Below are positions 1-8,403 of a DNA stretch of 64,000 nucleotides, piece after piece (the first letter of the stretch is position 1; each line of letters opens with the position of its first letter). This DNA is from CAZHYV01 sp964537055 (GTDB lineage: Bacteria > Myxococcota_A > Polyangia > Palsa-1104 > JAEUJZ01). Below the pieces are notes generated by a model that was given only the letters and a program-made list of their open reading frames with translations, was not told where the DNA came from and made no database searches. The translations under genes and the position numbers were made by a program. The stretch lies in the NCBI GenBank assembly GCA_964537055.1, contig CAZHYV010000002.1:228455-292454 (forward strand), written 5' to 3'.

Positions 1-1
1 G

Positions 2-238
2 GTTTCTGCGTTTGCTGGGAGGCAGCGGATTTTATCTGCGTACCAAGAAGCCATCGCTCATCAATATCGATTTTTTAGTTATGGGGATGCCATGCTTCTT
101 CCTAAGCCGATGCCTGATGCAGCAAACCCTGCTGAGCTGGCGAAGGCCGCTTCGTTGATGCACCCTATGCAGGATGGGGACCCGGGAAAATCTGATTCAT
201 TGAAACAATCGATGAAAGAGGCAACCTATGAAAGCTGA
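2..238 (+). CDS. queA: QueA C-terminal fragment (tRNA preQ1 ribosyltransferase-isomerase), 5' end outside window
   Basis: An open frame runs from the window edge to a TGA at 236-238. Its first residues (VSAFAG, then ILSAYQEAI and YRFFSYGDAMLL) match the conserved C-terminus of S-adenosylmethionine:tRNA ribosyltransferase-isomerase, which adds the cyclopentenediol part of queuosine to tRNA. After the family's usual end there is a tail of about 40 residues that I do not recognise (Pro/Ala/Met-rich). The gene lies 48 bp upstream of tgt in the same direction. queA-tgt pairs are common and both act in the same pathway. Only the last 78 codons are visible, so the active site cannot be judged. Confidence 0.85.
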   Translation, partial: VSAFAGRQRILSAYQEAIAHQYRFFSYGDAMLLPKPMPDAANPAELAKAASLMHPMQDGDPGKSDSLKQSMKEATYES

Positions 239-286
239 GTTAGGCCACCCCAAGCATCGGAAAGAATCTCATCGTCTGGAGCAACC

Positions 287-1438
287 ATGAATCTGTTTAC
301 CCCCCTAGGACAATCAAGCAAGGCACGTGCTGGCATTGTAACTCTCCCCCATGGCGAGGTACCTACCCCGATTTTCATGCCCGTTGGGACCGTTGGTAGC
401 GTCAAGGCGATGTCTGTTCCTGAACTACTGTCGTTGGGAAGTAAAATCATCCTGGGCAACACCTACCATCTATGGCTCCGTCCGGGGCTGGAAGTGATCA
501 AAGCACACGGAGATTTGCACCGATTTACCACTTGGCCCAGGCCCATCTTGACGGATTCTGGAGGTTTCCAAGTCTTCAGCTTGACCAGCCTTAACAAAAT
601 TACTGAGGAAGGGGTCCAGTTCCGTTCTCATATCGATGGGTCCTTACGTCACCTGACTCCAGAACTTTCGATGGAGATTCAAGCCACGCTGGGCAGCGAC
701 ATTGCCATGGCATTTGACCAATGTCCTCCTGGGCTTAGCGAATCTCCTCAAATTGAGGCAGCCATGCGAAGGACAACAGCCTGGGCCAAGCGTTGTCTTG
801 CCGTCCCCGCGCCTTGGCTTCATGATGGGATGCAGACCCTGGGACAGCAAAAGCGCTTTGGAATTATCCAGGGCGGTACCTTCTTGAACCTAAGGCGGCA
901 GCATCTTGAAGAGATTTGTGCACTTCCGTTTGATGGATTTGCACTGGGAGGATTCTCTGTGGGCGAGCCGATTCCTCTCATGTACGAGCTTTTACATCAG
1001 TTAGCTGCTGAGATGCCAAGCGACCGGCCCAGGTACCTTATGGGTGTAGGAACACCACAGGATCTGCTGGTAGCCATCGGTGCTGGCATTGACATGTTTG
1101 ATTGCGTCATGCCAACGCGAAATGCGCGAAATGGACAATTGTTTACCTCACGGGGCAGGATCACCATCCGGAATGCTCAGTACCGTCTTGACCAGGGCCC
1201 CTTGGACGCAGAGTGTTCATGCGAGACATGCACCCGCTATACCCGCTCTTACCTCCGCCACCTTTTTATTAGCAAAGAGATCCTTTACAGCCGATTGGCA
1301 ACCTTGCACAACCTTACGTATTACCTGCACCTGGTTACGCAAGCACGTGAAGCCATCTTAGAAGATCGTTATGAGGCTTTCATGAGAAATCAGTTTCTTT
1401 TATGGGAGCAGGAGGGAGCAAAATCCTCTGCCATCTAG
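287..1438 (+). CDS. tgt: tRNA-guanine transglycosylase (queuine tRNA-ribosyltransferase)
   Basis: The 383-residue product has the usual length for bacterial Tgt, which swaps guanine-34 for preQ1 in tRNAs with GUN anticodons. The motif DSGGFQVFS (Asp near 90) and the nucleophile region GIDMFDCVMPTR (Asp near 272) are present. The zinc site is C310, C312, C315 and H341. The substrate loop usually read as GGLAVGE is GGFSVGE here, a mild change. ATG at 287 begins at the conserved N-terminus. It follows queA, so both queuosine steps are probably co-transcribed. The catalytic residues are complete. Confidence 0.97.
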   Translation: MNLFTPLGQSSKARAGIVTLPHGEVPTPIFMPVGTVGSVKAMSVPELLSLGSKIILGNTYHLWLRPGLEVIKAHGDLHRFTTWPRPILTDSGGFQVFSLTSLNKITEEGVQFRSHIDGSLRHLTPELSMEIQATLGSDIAMAFDQCPPGLSESPQIEAAMRRTTAWAKRCLAVPAPWLHDGMQTLGQQKRFGIIQGGTFLNLRRQHLEEICALPFDGFALGGFSVGEPIPLMYELLHQLAAEMPSDRPRYLMGVGTPQDLLVAIGAGIDMFDCVMPTRNARNGQLFTSRGRITIRNAQYRLDQGPLDAECSCETCTRYTRSYLRHLFISKEILYSRLATLHNLTYYLHLVTQAREAILEDRYEAFMRNQFLLWEQEGAKSSAI

Positions 1439-1563
1439 GAGGTATCTTTAAGAAAAGCTCTTCCGCATTCTAAAACAGGATGCATTCAAGAATTCGGTCA
1501 CTGCGTCAGGGCCAGACCGATCTTTTCCTTGCTTCCAGCCGAACGTGGGACCATATTAAAAAG

Positions 1564-1824
1564 ATGCCTTCGATTCAGATTTATAGTGCTTCCTATTGTA
1601 GCTATTGCGATGCTGCGAAAGATTTCTTTCGTCAAAAGAATATTCCTTTTGAGGAAATTGATGTCACCAAAGATCCAGCAAAACGAGCTTGGCTCTGGGA
1701 GATCACTGGCCGGTCGACCGTACCTCAGATCTTTATTGCGGGTACTTCGATTGGCGGGTATACGGATTTGATAGAGCTTGATAGGACAGGCAAATTAGCG
1801 CATCTCTTACAACCAAGCGGCTAG
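1564..1824 (+). CDS. grxC: Glutaredoxin (GrxC type, CSYC active site)
   Basis: This is an 86-residue thioredoxin-fold protein. The redox motif CSYC is at residues 12-15 (CPYC is usual), followed by the cis-proline segment TVPQIFI and the glutathione-binding GGYTDL. It should reduce disulfides and mixed glutathione disulfides in the cytoplasm. The frame is open further upstream to an ATG at 1480, but the extra 28 residues match nothing and that ATG has AGG directly against it, so ATG 1564 is preferred. It lies 125 bp after tgt in the same direction. Confidence 0.88.
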   Translation: MPSIQIYSASYCSYCDAAKDFFRQKNIPFEEIDVTKDPAKRAWLWEITGRSTVPQIFIAGTSIGGYTDLIELDRTGKLAHLLQPSG

Positions 1825-1911
1825 GAAAAATCCCATGAATCGCAGAAATGAATGCTCGCAGAAGAGCGCTGCCCTACTGCTATGCTTCCACTACCAGGGG
1901 ACTGAGAAAGA

Positions 1912-2922
1912 CTAGATCTCTTTTAGAAGCTCATTCCTCTTTGTCGTGTACTCTTGCTCGTCGATAAGGCCCGCTTCTTTCAGCGCTTTCAGCTTTTTGA
2001 GACGCTCTTCTAGCGAAGGTCCGGCCGATTGGGCAGACGATTGATTTTGCTGCATCATATTGTTTGCCATGGCCATACCTACCCCAAGCCCCGCCCCTGC
2101 CAAAACCGGGTTATTGCCATTCCCGTTGCCTTCTCCTGAAGCCATCATGGCCTTCCCCATGGCCAATTGTTGGTAGTTCTGAAGCCCGCCTGCCATTCGG
2201 ATCTGCGCTGCATCTTTGTACAAGGATTTGAGCGTCTGTTCGTCCTCTTCTTTGATCGAAATGACAAAGTTCCCCATGCGAGCAATCTGGATTCCGTAGG
2301 TCTCGACCAGCGGCTGTACGGCGACCAGGGTTTGCTCTTCGATTTTTTTGTTTAGGGCGCCACTTGTGACATTGAGCAGTGGTAGCTGATCATGCACGAG
2401 GAGCGATGAAATTTTATCGCGGATGGTCTTCAGCAGTTGCTGACGAAACCATCCGGTAAATTCATCATCTGTCGCAAACGAGCGAAGGCCAAAGAATTGG
2501 ATCAGCTTGATGGGATCCGTCACTTGGATGGTGTAATCACCAAAAACCATCGTCTGAATAGCAAGACCCGACTTAGGATCTTCTACATCCCCGATACGAC
2601 CGCCAAACTTAAATCCGGCCATTTCCCGCATGGTAATAAACCAGACTTGTGCTTGGTAGACATTTCCACCAGTCACTTTATCGATGAGGCTGTTCAAAAA
2701 AAGAATATTGTCGGTCGCTAGTGTATGCCTTCCAGGACCGACCTGCCCCACAAATTGACCGTCCTTAAAGAAGACAGCCACCTCATCGGCGCCTACTGTG
2801 AGCTGTGCCTTGTTGGGGATGGTAGGATCTGGATGTTTATACACCATAAGGCCCTTTTTGTCGTCAGGCCGTGCGATTGCAATTTCTCCGATACTATTCT
2901 TTACAAAATTGAAAATTCCCAT
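1912..2922 (-). CDS. SPFH-domain protein with C-terminal SHOCT domain
   Basis: The 336-residue protein starts at an ATG preceded by AAGGAG. The N-terminal two thirds resembles the SPFH/virion-core-like family (YdjI type). A Gly/Asn-rich hydrophobic segment (about 260-295) follows, and then a C-terminal SHOCT domain of about 30 residues (LEERLKKLKAL, then GLIDEQEY). Proteins of this kind assemble on membranes, and the SHOCT domain is thought to mediate oligomerisation. There is no signal peptide. The physiological role is unknown. It is transcribed convergently to the tgt-grx group. Confidence 0.8.
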   Translation of the reverse strand: MGIFNFVKNSIGEIAIARPDDKKGLMVYKHPDPTIPNKAQLTVGADEVAVFFKDGQFVGQVGPGRHTLATDNILFLNSLIDKVTGGNVYQAQVWFITMREMAGFKFGGRIGDVEDPKSGLAIQTMVFGDYTIQVTDPIKLIQFFGLRSFATDDEFTGWFRQQLLKTIRDKISSLLVHDQLPLLNVTSGALNKKIEEQTLVAVQPLVETYGIQIARMGNFVISIKEEDEQTLKSLYKDAAQIRMAGGLQNYQQLAMGKAMMASGEGNGNGNNPVLAGAGLGVGMAMANNMMQQNQSSAQSAGPSLEERLKKLKALKEAGLIDEQEYTTKRNELLKEI

Positions 2923-3492
2923 GAATTTCTCCTTGTGATAGATGGATTATACTCTGATTTTAGCGCTTTGCAATCAATCCCGGTAACTCTTGTCGCTCAC
3001 ACAGGCTCTCGAGAGAAGTGCATCCTCGATGCAAACGTACCTACCGTGGATGATTTTGTCTGCTTAGCAAGAGTTACCGAAATCGACGAGGAAACTCTCG
3101 CTTGCGGATCATGCCAATCGCACGTTGATACGAACATGGCTCAGATCTACTTCCATCCCAAGAAGCCTGTCTTTTTAACATCTTTTTCTTGACATCTAAA
3201 AGAAGGCACACAAAAGTCGATTGCCATGCAGCAAGAGAAAAACTTGTTCGTCCCCATGTTTAGCCTAGCAGATCAGAAAGCGGATGTGCGATTTGATACG
3301 TGGCTGGATCCTAATTTCGACCCAGCCATTGTAATGTCTGATTTGTATAAGCAGATCAATGGTGGGTACCGTTACATTGACTAAACAGGTTTGATATTCT
3401 CAAGGATGGACGCTCAAATAAAGGGAAGAATAAAAAGAGGGAGCCTCTCAAGACACAAAAAAACTGAGCTTAGATCCACTTCTCCGTTGGTA
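2923..3492. other. 570-bp region with no clear gene; 12-bp inverted repeat
   Basis: This stretch separates two minus-strand genes. It holds a perfect 12-bp inverted repeat (CGGTAACTCTTG at 2981-2992 and CAAGAGTTACCG at 3068-3079) and a 10-bp palindrome CTCTCGAGAG near 3006. A plus-strand frame runs through the first part to 3192, but it begins antisense inside the SPFH gene and has no recognisable content. A 52-codon ORF at 3226-3384 is listed separately. The region may be gene debris plus the upstream region of the SPFH gene. Confidence 0.4.
3226..3384 (+). CDS. Doubtful 52-residue ORF or gene remnant
   Basis: This ORF (ATG 3226, TAA 3382-3384) encodes an acidic, aromatic-rich peptide ending NGGYRYID. 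Its composition looks protein-like, but there is no Shine-Dalgarno sequence in front of the ATG and I recognise no family. It could be the end of a decayed larger gene. It is included because nothing else explains this part of a long intergenic stretch. Confidence 0.2.
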   Translation: MQQEKNLFVPMFSLADQKADVRFDTWLDPNFDPAIVMSDLYKQINGGYRYID

Positions 3493-4599
3493 TTACTTCG
3501 TAGAGCTTTGTGGCAAAAAAAGAGGGAGCTTTTTCTTCTTCTCTGTATGCTCGACAATCCCTACGATCGATAATCCAGCAGCACTGATCGCAACGGTCCC
3601 CAGACTGATCCATACGCCAGATTTAAAATCATGTACAACCTTGCCACAAGACTGATTATACCGAGGGCCACAATCTGATCCTAAATCGATGGTGGAAAGA
3701 TCGGTTCCCCAATTGATTCCTATGATGACTGCAGAAGCAATGACACTCAAAGCAAGGTTGGCCCCCAAAACTCCGTAGGCGGCTTTCATAGAAGCTGACC
3801 GGCCTTGGGAGAAGGGGTATCCGCTATACCCAGGAGACAAGCCCGAATATCCAGGAGGCAAGCCAGCCGGAAACGATGTTGATGTGTAGATCTGGCCGAA
3901 ATTAGGATGGGGTGATAAGGGAGGAGAAGGCGTGGCAATAGATGGGCTAGACGAAGGTGTCAATTTTGCTTTTGTGCTTGCGATGGCTTGGGTTAGCACT
4001 TCTTTTAGGCATGCCGAACTCCAAGCTCCAGGGCAGGAAGCGTACTGGATGTCTTCAACTTTAGGCAGAACTGGAGGCAAAGTTTCGTTGTTTCCATCGA
4101 ACCAAAATACTTGGCTCACAAAATGAGGAAGGGATGGTGGAGGAGAAACAAATACAGAAACAATCAAAAACGGACGAGCTTGTTCGCCCTTCCAGTGCAC
4201 TTTCTTCAAGCTCTCAATGGCTCGCTCTTTCAAATGAGAATCTACTAGATCTAAGAAGTTTCCCAGGACCAAAGGCCGCCGATTTAACAATTGTCCTGTG
4301 GCTTGGCAAATGAGCGGTTGTGCCTCCTGTGAAGATACTTGGGAATTGCCAGAAAGCTCACGAAACGTCTTCCATAAAGAATCATCACTCATCCCTTTAT
4401 ATTCTTTAGAGTGGTATAAAGCGACAAAAACCCCGGCAAACGGATCCATGGGCTGTGACAATAAAGTGCAAGGTGCTCCAGATTGGGGAGAGGTCTCTCT
4501 TTCTTGCGCCCCTACATTATCTAGATTTAATAACAACAGAGAAAAACAAAAAACAATTGGGGTTGCTATGGGAGTAAACCGAATATTTTTTGGGGTCAT
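3493..4599 (-). CDS. Secreted or membrane-anchored hypothetical protein
   Basis: The 368-residue product has an N-terminal signal peptide (hydrophobic IVFCFSLLLLNL, then a possible cleavage after VGA). A mid part rich in Ser/Pro follows, then a GYSGLSPGYSGYPFSQGR stretch. The C-terminus has two hydrophobic segments separated by a loop with two cysteines, ending in Lys-rich sequence. ATG 4599 is chosen because AGGA lies 7 bases before it; a TTG at 4617 is also in frame. The plan of hydrophobic segment, two-Cys loop, hydrophobic segment resembles the pair at 49.9-51.5 kb, so they may be distant relatives. The function is unknown. Confidence 0.65.
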   Translation of the reverse strand: MTPKNIRFTPIATPIVFCFSLLLLNLDNVGAQERETSPQSGAPCTLLSQPMDPFAGVFVALYHSKEYKGMSDDSLWKTFRELSGNSQVSSQEAQPLICQATGQLLNRRPLVLGNFLDLVDSHLKERAIESLKKVHWKGEQARPFLIVSVFVSPPPSLPHFVSQVFWFDGNNETLPPVLPKVEDIQYASCPGAWSSACLKEVLTQAIASTKAKLTPSSSPSIATPSPPLSPHPNFGQIYTSTSFPAGLPPGYSGLSPGYSGYPFSQGRSASMKAAYGVLGANLALSVIASAVIIGINWGTDLSTIDLGSDCGPRYNQSCGKVVHDFKSGVWISLGTVAISAAGLSIVGIVEHTEKKKKLPLFLPQSSTK

Positions 4600-4652
4600 G
4601 TTTTTTCCTAAATACAAATCCCGCTATAAAAAAGCAATCTATCATAAACTCT

Positions 4653-4676
4653 TTCCTATAGCTCGAGCTATAGGAA
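4653..4676. promoter_or_regulatory. Perfect 24-bp palindrome between divergent genes
   Basis: The half-site TTCCTATAGCTC is followed directly by its exact reverse complement, with no loop. It lies between the minus-strand secreted-protein gene (start 4599) and the plus-strand Nudix gene (start 4851). No T-run follows on either strand, so it is not a standard terminator. A dimeric regulator operator is the simplest reading. Confidence 0.5.
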
Positions 4677-4850
4677 GCTGACAACTTTATGACAGAATCT
4701 AAAGCTGTATTCGAGCAGTAGTTTTCCCAAATGGACCAGCTTCCGCCTTACCAACGTTCACCCACTTTTCCCTCCACCTGCTTCAGAAATATTGCTTATG
4801 AGCGAGATAGATAGTTGCAATTTTTTAAAAAGCGTAGCAGGATTCACCCC

Positions 4851-5252
4851 ATGGAACGAAAAACGATTCGTGTTGTTGCCGCAGTTGCCCAGGAAGATGG
4901 GTGCTATCTGATCACACAACGCCGGAAAACGGCGGTTCTTCCTCTATTTTGGGAATTTCCTGGAGGAAAGGTGGAAGGCCAAGAACAAGACGAAGATGCG
5001 CTTCGTCGCGAACTGAGAGAGCGGCTTGGCGCTGAGTTTACCATTGGCAAAAAACTAGCAGAGCAGGAGCATTCCTATAAAGAGGGAACCAAAATTACGA
5101 TGGCTCTTTATGAGGCGACGTTAGGAAAGAACCAAACGCTCTCTGCCAAGCGTGTGGAAGATTTCCGTTGGGTCCCTGCAACAGAATTAGGATTCTATGA
5201 ATTCCCCGGTGCAGACCAACAGGTAATCGCGCTTTTGGACCTGCCTAAGTAA
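4851..5252 (+). CDS. mutT: Nudix hydrolase, MutT-like (deoxy)nucleoside triphosphate pyrophosphohydrolase
   Basis: The 133-residue protein has the MutT plan: beta strand TIRVVAAVA, then WEFPGGK and the Nudix box at about residues 39-61. MutT-type enzymes remove oxidised or non-canonical nucleoside triphosphates. The box reads REL-RER-LGA where REUXEEXGU is expected, so the last glutamate, a main metal ligand in MutT (E57), is Arg58 here. ATG 4851 has AGGA 8 bases upstream; a longer frame from 4815 lacks support. It lies 20 bp before gpmI. The fold is sure; activity is uncertain. Confidence 0.85.
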   Translation: MERKTIRVVAAVAQEDGCYLITQRRKTAVLPLFWEFPGGKVEGQEQDEDALRRELRERLGAEFTIGKKLAEQEHSYKEGTKITMALYEATLGKNQTLSAKRVEDFRWVPATELGFYEFPGADQQVIALLDLPK

Positions 5253-5272
5253 CCGCATCTTCTTCTGGTCTT

Positions 5273-6865
5273 ATGCGGCCCCTTCTTCTCATTGTCCTAG
5301 ATGGTTTTGGCGAACGGGCAGAGCGCACGGCAAATGCGATACGCTTGGCCAAAACCCCTACGCTTGATCACCTGTATCAAACCTACCCTTCAACTTTGCT
5401 TTCCGCCTCGGGGCTTTCCGTGGGACTACCTGAGGGTCAGATGGGTAATTCTGAGGTGGGTCATATGACGTTAGGGGCAGGCAGAGTCATGTATCAGGAT
5501 CTTCCCCGAATTTCAAAAGCCATTGAAGATGGAAGTTTTTTTCATAATGAAGTGCTTCTTCGTACGATGGAGCATGTAAAAAAACATCAATCTACACTGC
5601 ACATCATCGGGCTTACCTCAGAGGGAGGGGTTCATTCTCATATCGATCATGGTCTTGCTATCGCTAGATTATGCAAAATTCAAGGGATCTCTAGAGTCGC
5701 CTGGCATGCGATTTTGGATGGACGAGATACCCCTCCTATCTCTGCACTGCCTTCTTTAGAGCGGGTCGAAAACGAACTTTCGAACCTAGGCATTGGACAC
5801 ATTGCAAGCCTGGTAGGACGGTTTTATGCAATGGATCGAGACCAAAGGTGGGAGCGCACTAAAATGGCGTACGACCTTTTGGTGCATGGTCAAGGCAGGC
5901 GATTTCCTCGAGCAAACGGAATGAGAGCAGCCCTCCAGTCTGCATACGCTCAGCAGGAAACTGACGAATTTGTAAAGCCTATCGTTCTTTTCGATGAAAA
6001 AGAAGAAGTCATTAGCATCCGCCCCATGGATGCAGTGGTATTTTTTAATTTTCGTGCAGATCGCGCTCGTCAGCTGATTCTTTCGCTGACTGATCCTACC
6101 TTTCATTCGTTCGATCGGTCTGTGTTTCAAAAGCCTCTCTATGTTGTGTGCATGACCCAGTACGACCAAACGTTTCAGCTTCCCGTCTTATTCCCCTCGC
6201 AAGTTTTGCACAACCACCTGGGAGAGTATTTCTCGAAACTGGGGATACGCCAGTTTCGCATTGCAGAGACAGAAAAATATGCACACGTTACGTTCTTCTT
6301 TAACGGGGGTAGGGAAGCCCCTTATCCGGGTGAGACTCGCCAGGTCATTCCTTCACGTCGCGATGTTGCTACGTACGACCAAGCGCCGGAGATGAGCGCC
6401 CTTGACATCACCTCGTCTTTAGCAACTGCAATGCGCACCCTTTCTTCGATGCATGCAAATTCAGCAATACACACAGAGGGGTACGGCTTTTTCTTGGTGA
6501 ACTTTGCTAATCCTGACATGGTAGGTCATACGGGTAGCCTAGAGGCAACTATCCGTGCAGTCGAAGTCATCGATGGTTGCTTGCACCAGTTGATCCAAGA
6601 AGCCCAGCTGCATGATATGGCTGTCATCATCACCGCTGATCACGGAAACTGCGAACAGATGTGGGACGAAGGTACAGGGCAGCTTCATACTGCACACACC
6701 ACCAATCCGGTTCCTTTTCTGTTGGTAGATTCACACCATCAGCACGCAAGACTGCGATCCGAAGGTGGGCTTAGCGATGTGGCTCCGACGATTTTGGAAA
6801 TTATGGGGTTGCCCGTTCCTAAAGAGATGACTGGGCGCTCGCTATTCGTTCAATCTCTTGCATAA
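5273..6865 (+). CDS. gpmI: 2,3-bisphosphoglycerate-independent phosphoglycerate mutase
   Basis: The 530-residue protein interconverts 3- and 2-phosphoglycerate with two Mn ions. It begins RPLLLIVLDGFG (metal ligand Asp) and has GNSEVGHMTLGAGR with the phosphorylated serine near residue 62. Later come GRDTPP, the RADRARQL region and the metal motifs TADHGNCEQM and HTAHTTNPVPF. Length is normal for the family. There is no clear ribosome binding site before ATG 5273, only 20 bp after mutT, so translation may be coupled. The other lower-glycolysis genes of the window are in the operon at 37.8-42.9 kb. Confidence 0.96.
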   Translation: MRPLLLIVLDGFGERAERTANAIRLAKTPTLDHLYQTYPSTLLSASGLSVGLPEGQMGNSEVGHMTLGAGRVMYQDLPRISKAIEDGSFFHNEVLLRTMEHVKKHQSTLHIIGLTSEGGVHSHIDHGLAIARLCKIQGISRVAWHAILDGRDTPPISALPSLERVENELSNLGIGHIASLVGRFYAMDRDQRWERTKMAYDLLVHGQGRRFPRANGMRAALQSAYAQQETDEFVKPIVLFDEKEEVISIRPMDAVVFFNFRADRARQLILSLTDPTFHSFDRSVFQKPLYVVCMTQYDQTFQLPVLFPSQVLHNHLGEYFSKLGIRQFRIAETEKYAHVTFFFNGGREAPYPGETRQVIPSRRDVATYDQAPEMSALDITSSLATAMRTLSSMHANSAIHTEGYGFFLVNFANPDMVGHTGSLEATIRAVEVIDGCLHQLIQEAQLHDMAVIITADHGNCEQMWDEGTGQLHTAHTTNPVPFLLVDSHHQHARLRSEGGLSDVAPTILEIMGLPVPKEMTGRSLFVQSLA

Positions 6866-6890
6866 CTCCCAGCCATGAGCTCAACCTAGC

Positions 6891-8399
6891 TCACTGGCCT
6901 GAAAGCGCGGCGGTATAGGCCGCCTGCCCCTTGAAATACTCGAGCTGTGAGTCCACCAACCGAAGTTCAGCCTCGGCCGTAAATTGTTCTCTTAGATTCA
7001 CAAAGACCAAATTACTGTCTCCCATCCTAAACTTCTTCCACTCCCCTTCTTGGGTTTGTTTTGCAACGCTGACTTCCTCCTGATTGAGTTCGATCCTCTT
7101 CTGAGCAATGCGAAGAATGGATTGGGCGGAAAGCACTTCGGCCTTAATTTGATCCTTCATCAAACGCAGCTGGGCTTCTGACCGCACCATTCCCGCATCC
7201 GCAGCCTGAAACTTTCCCTTGGCATACCGATTGAGCAGGGGCAGTTCGATCTTGAGCCCAACCTCTAGCACAAAGGGAGCCCTCACCAGATCCCCCGGCC
7301 CTAAATCTTGGCTGATCCCCGTGTACAAAGAGAAAAGGGGCATCATTTGATTCTTTGCCCAGGCTCGTTCAATTTGAAATTGCTCTTTCTGGAACTGGAG
7401 TCGTTTTAGCTCTGGCCTGGTTGCAAATGCGGAAACAAGGTCTTTCTCAAGGTCCTGTTTCAAGGGCGGACCTGGAGCCGGAAACTCCTTTGGGAGCAGC
7501 GAGGCATCCGCCAGGATTGGATTGCCCTGCTCGTCCCGTAGATACAGCGAAAGCTCAATCTGGGCTTGTTCTAGCTGACGCTCGGACGCAGCGACAAATC
7601 CCTGCCTTTGCAGCACCAAACGCTCGTTATCAATCTGTTCAATCTTTGAAAGATCCCCCTCTTCAACACGGCGCCTTAGCCATTGGTTTCGCTTCTCGGC
7701 AAGGTCAAGAAGCTCCTTTGCAATCCGCAGCCGCTGCCCTGCAGAAACCCAATCCCAGTACCGGTTGCTTGCCAGCCGGGTGGATTCAATGCGTTGCTGA
7801 TCCAGAGAAGCTTTTGCCATGGAAGTACCGACCTCAGCTTTTTTCATATCAGCGCGGCGCCTATCAATAGGACCGTTTCGCCAAAGGGGAACCTCAACAC
7901 CTGCAAAGACCTCTCCATACTGGTTGGTCTCTAGCTTCCCCTCATACACAGGAAACGTCCCTAGCCCAAGTCGATAACCCCCAAAAAACTGAGCGCCCCA
8001 AAAAGGGGTGGGTTGTGTATATCGAGCCTCAAATCGACCGTTTTGGTAGTACCCTAACGCTGCCCCCTCTGCCTGAAACCTGACTTGCGGGTCAAACGCC
8101 CCTTTGGCCGCGAGTACTTCGGCTTTTGCCATCTGCTGTTCTTGCTGTGCCACCTGAATCAAAGGGTAGTGTTTTTCTACCGAATCTACCACCTGCTTTA
8201 GCGAAAGAGATGCTTCTTGTAACTTGGTATGAGCCGATATGGATGTCTCAGGTAGCTTTGGGGAAGATGGCTCGAGCGATGGCATCGTTGATGAAAACGG
8301 AGCGGCCCAGGAAAAGCGGTTCCACCCACTCCACAAAAGCATTTGCGCAGAGAACCAAATCAGCGTGCGCAGGAGATGTCCTCTCAAGCCTAAAGTCAT
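6891..8399 (-). CDS. TolC-family outer membrane efflux protein
   Basis: About 502 residues. A hydrophobic leader (LLRTLIWFSAQMLLW) is followed by two repeats rich in Leu/Glu/Gln coiled coil (about 90-300 and 310-500), the normal plan of a trimeric TolC channel-tunnel. ATG 8399 has AGGAGT upstream and sits 4 bp after the stop of the HlyD-like gene, so it is chosen over longer starts at 8486. It is the last gene of the ABC-HlyD-TolC operon and should form the outer membrane exit duct. Confidence 0.88.
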   Translation of the reverse strand: MTLGLRGHLLRTLIWFSAQMLLWSGWNRFSWAAPFSSTMPSLEPSSPKLPETSISAHTKLQEASLSLKQVVDSVEKHYPLIQVAQQEQQMAKAEVLAAKGAFDPQVRFQAEGAALGYYQNGRFEARYTQPTPFWGAQFFGGYRLGLGTFPVYEGKLETNQYGEVFAGVEVPLWRNGPIDRRRADMKKAEVGTSMAKASLDQQRIESTRLASNRYWDWVSAGQRLRIAKELLDLAEKRNQWLRRRVEEGDLSKIEQIDNERLVLQRQGFVAASERQLEQAQIELSLYLRDEQGNPILADASLLPKEFPAPGPPLKQDLEKDLVSAFATRPELKRLQFQKEQFQIERAWAKNQMMPLFSLYTGISQDLGPGDLVRAPFVLEVGLKIELPLLNRYAKGKFQAADAGMVRSEAQLRLMKDQIKAEVLSAQSILRIAQKRIELNQEEVSVAKQTQEGEWKKFRMGDSNLVFVNLREQFTAEAELRLVDSQLEYFKGQAAYTAALSGQ

Positions 8400-8403
8400 A
8401 AAG

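Noticed and set aside
2725..3192. Plus-strand 155-codon ORF
   Set aside because: It starts antisense inside the SPFH gene and continues into the intergenic stretch without recognisable domains or a ribosome site.
7355..7870. Plus-strand 171-codon ORF inside the TolC gene
   Set aside because: Antisense shadow of a well-supported gene; low-complexity Pro/Gln-rich text typical of such shadows.
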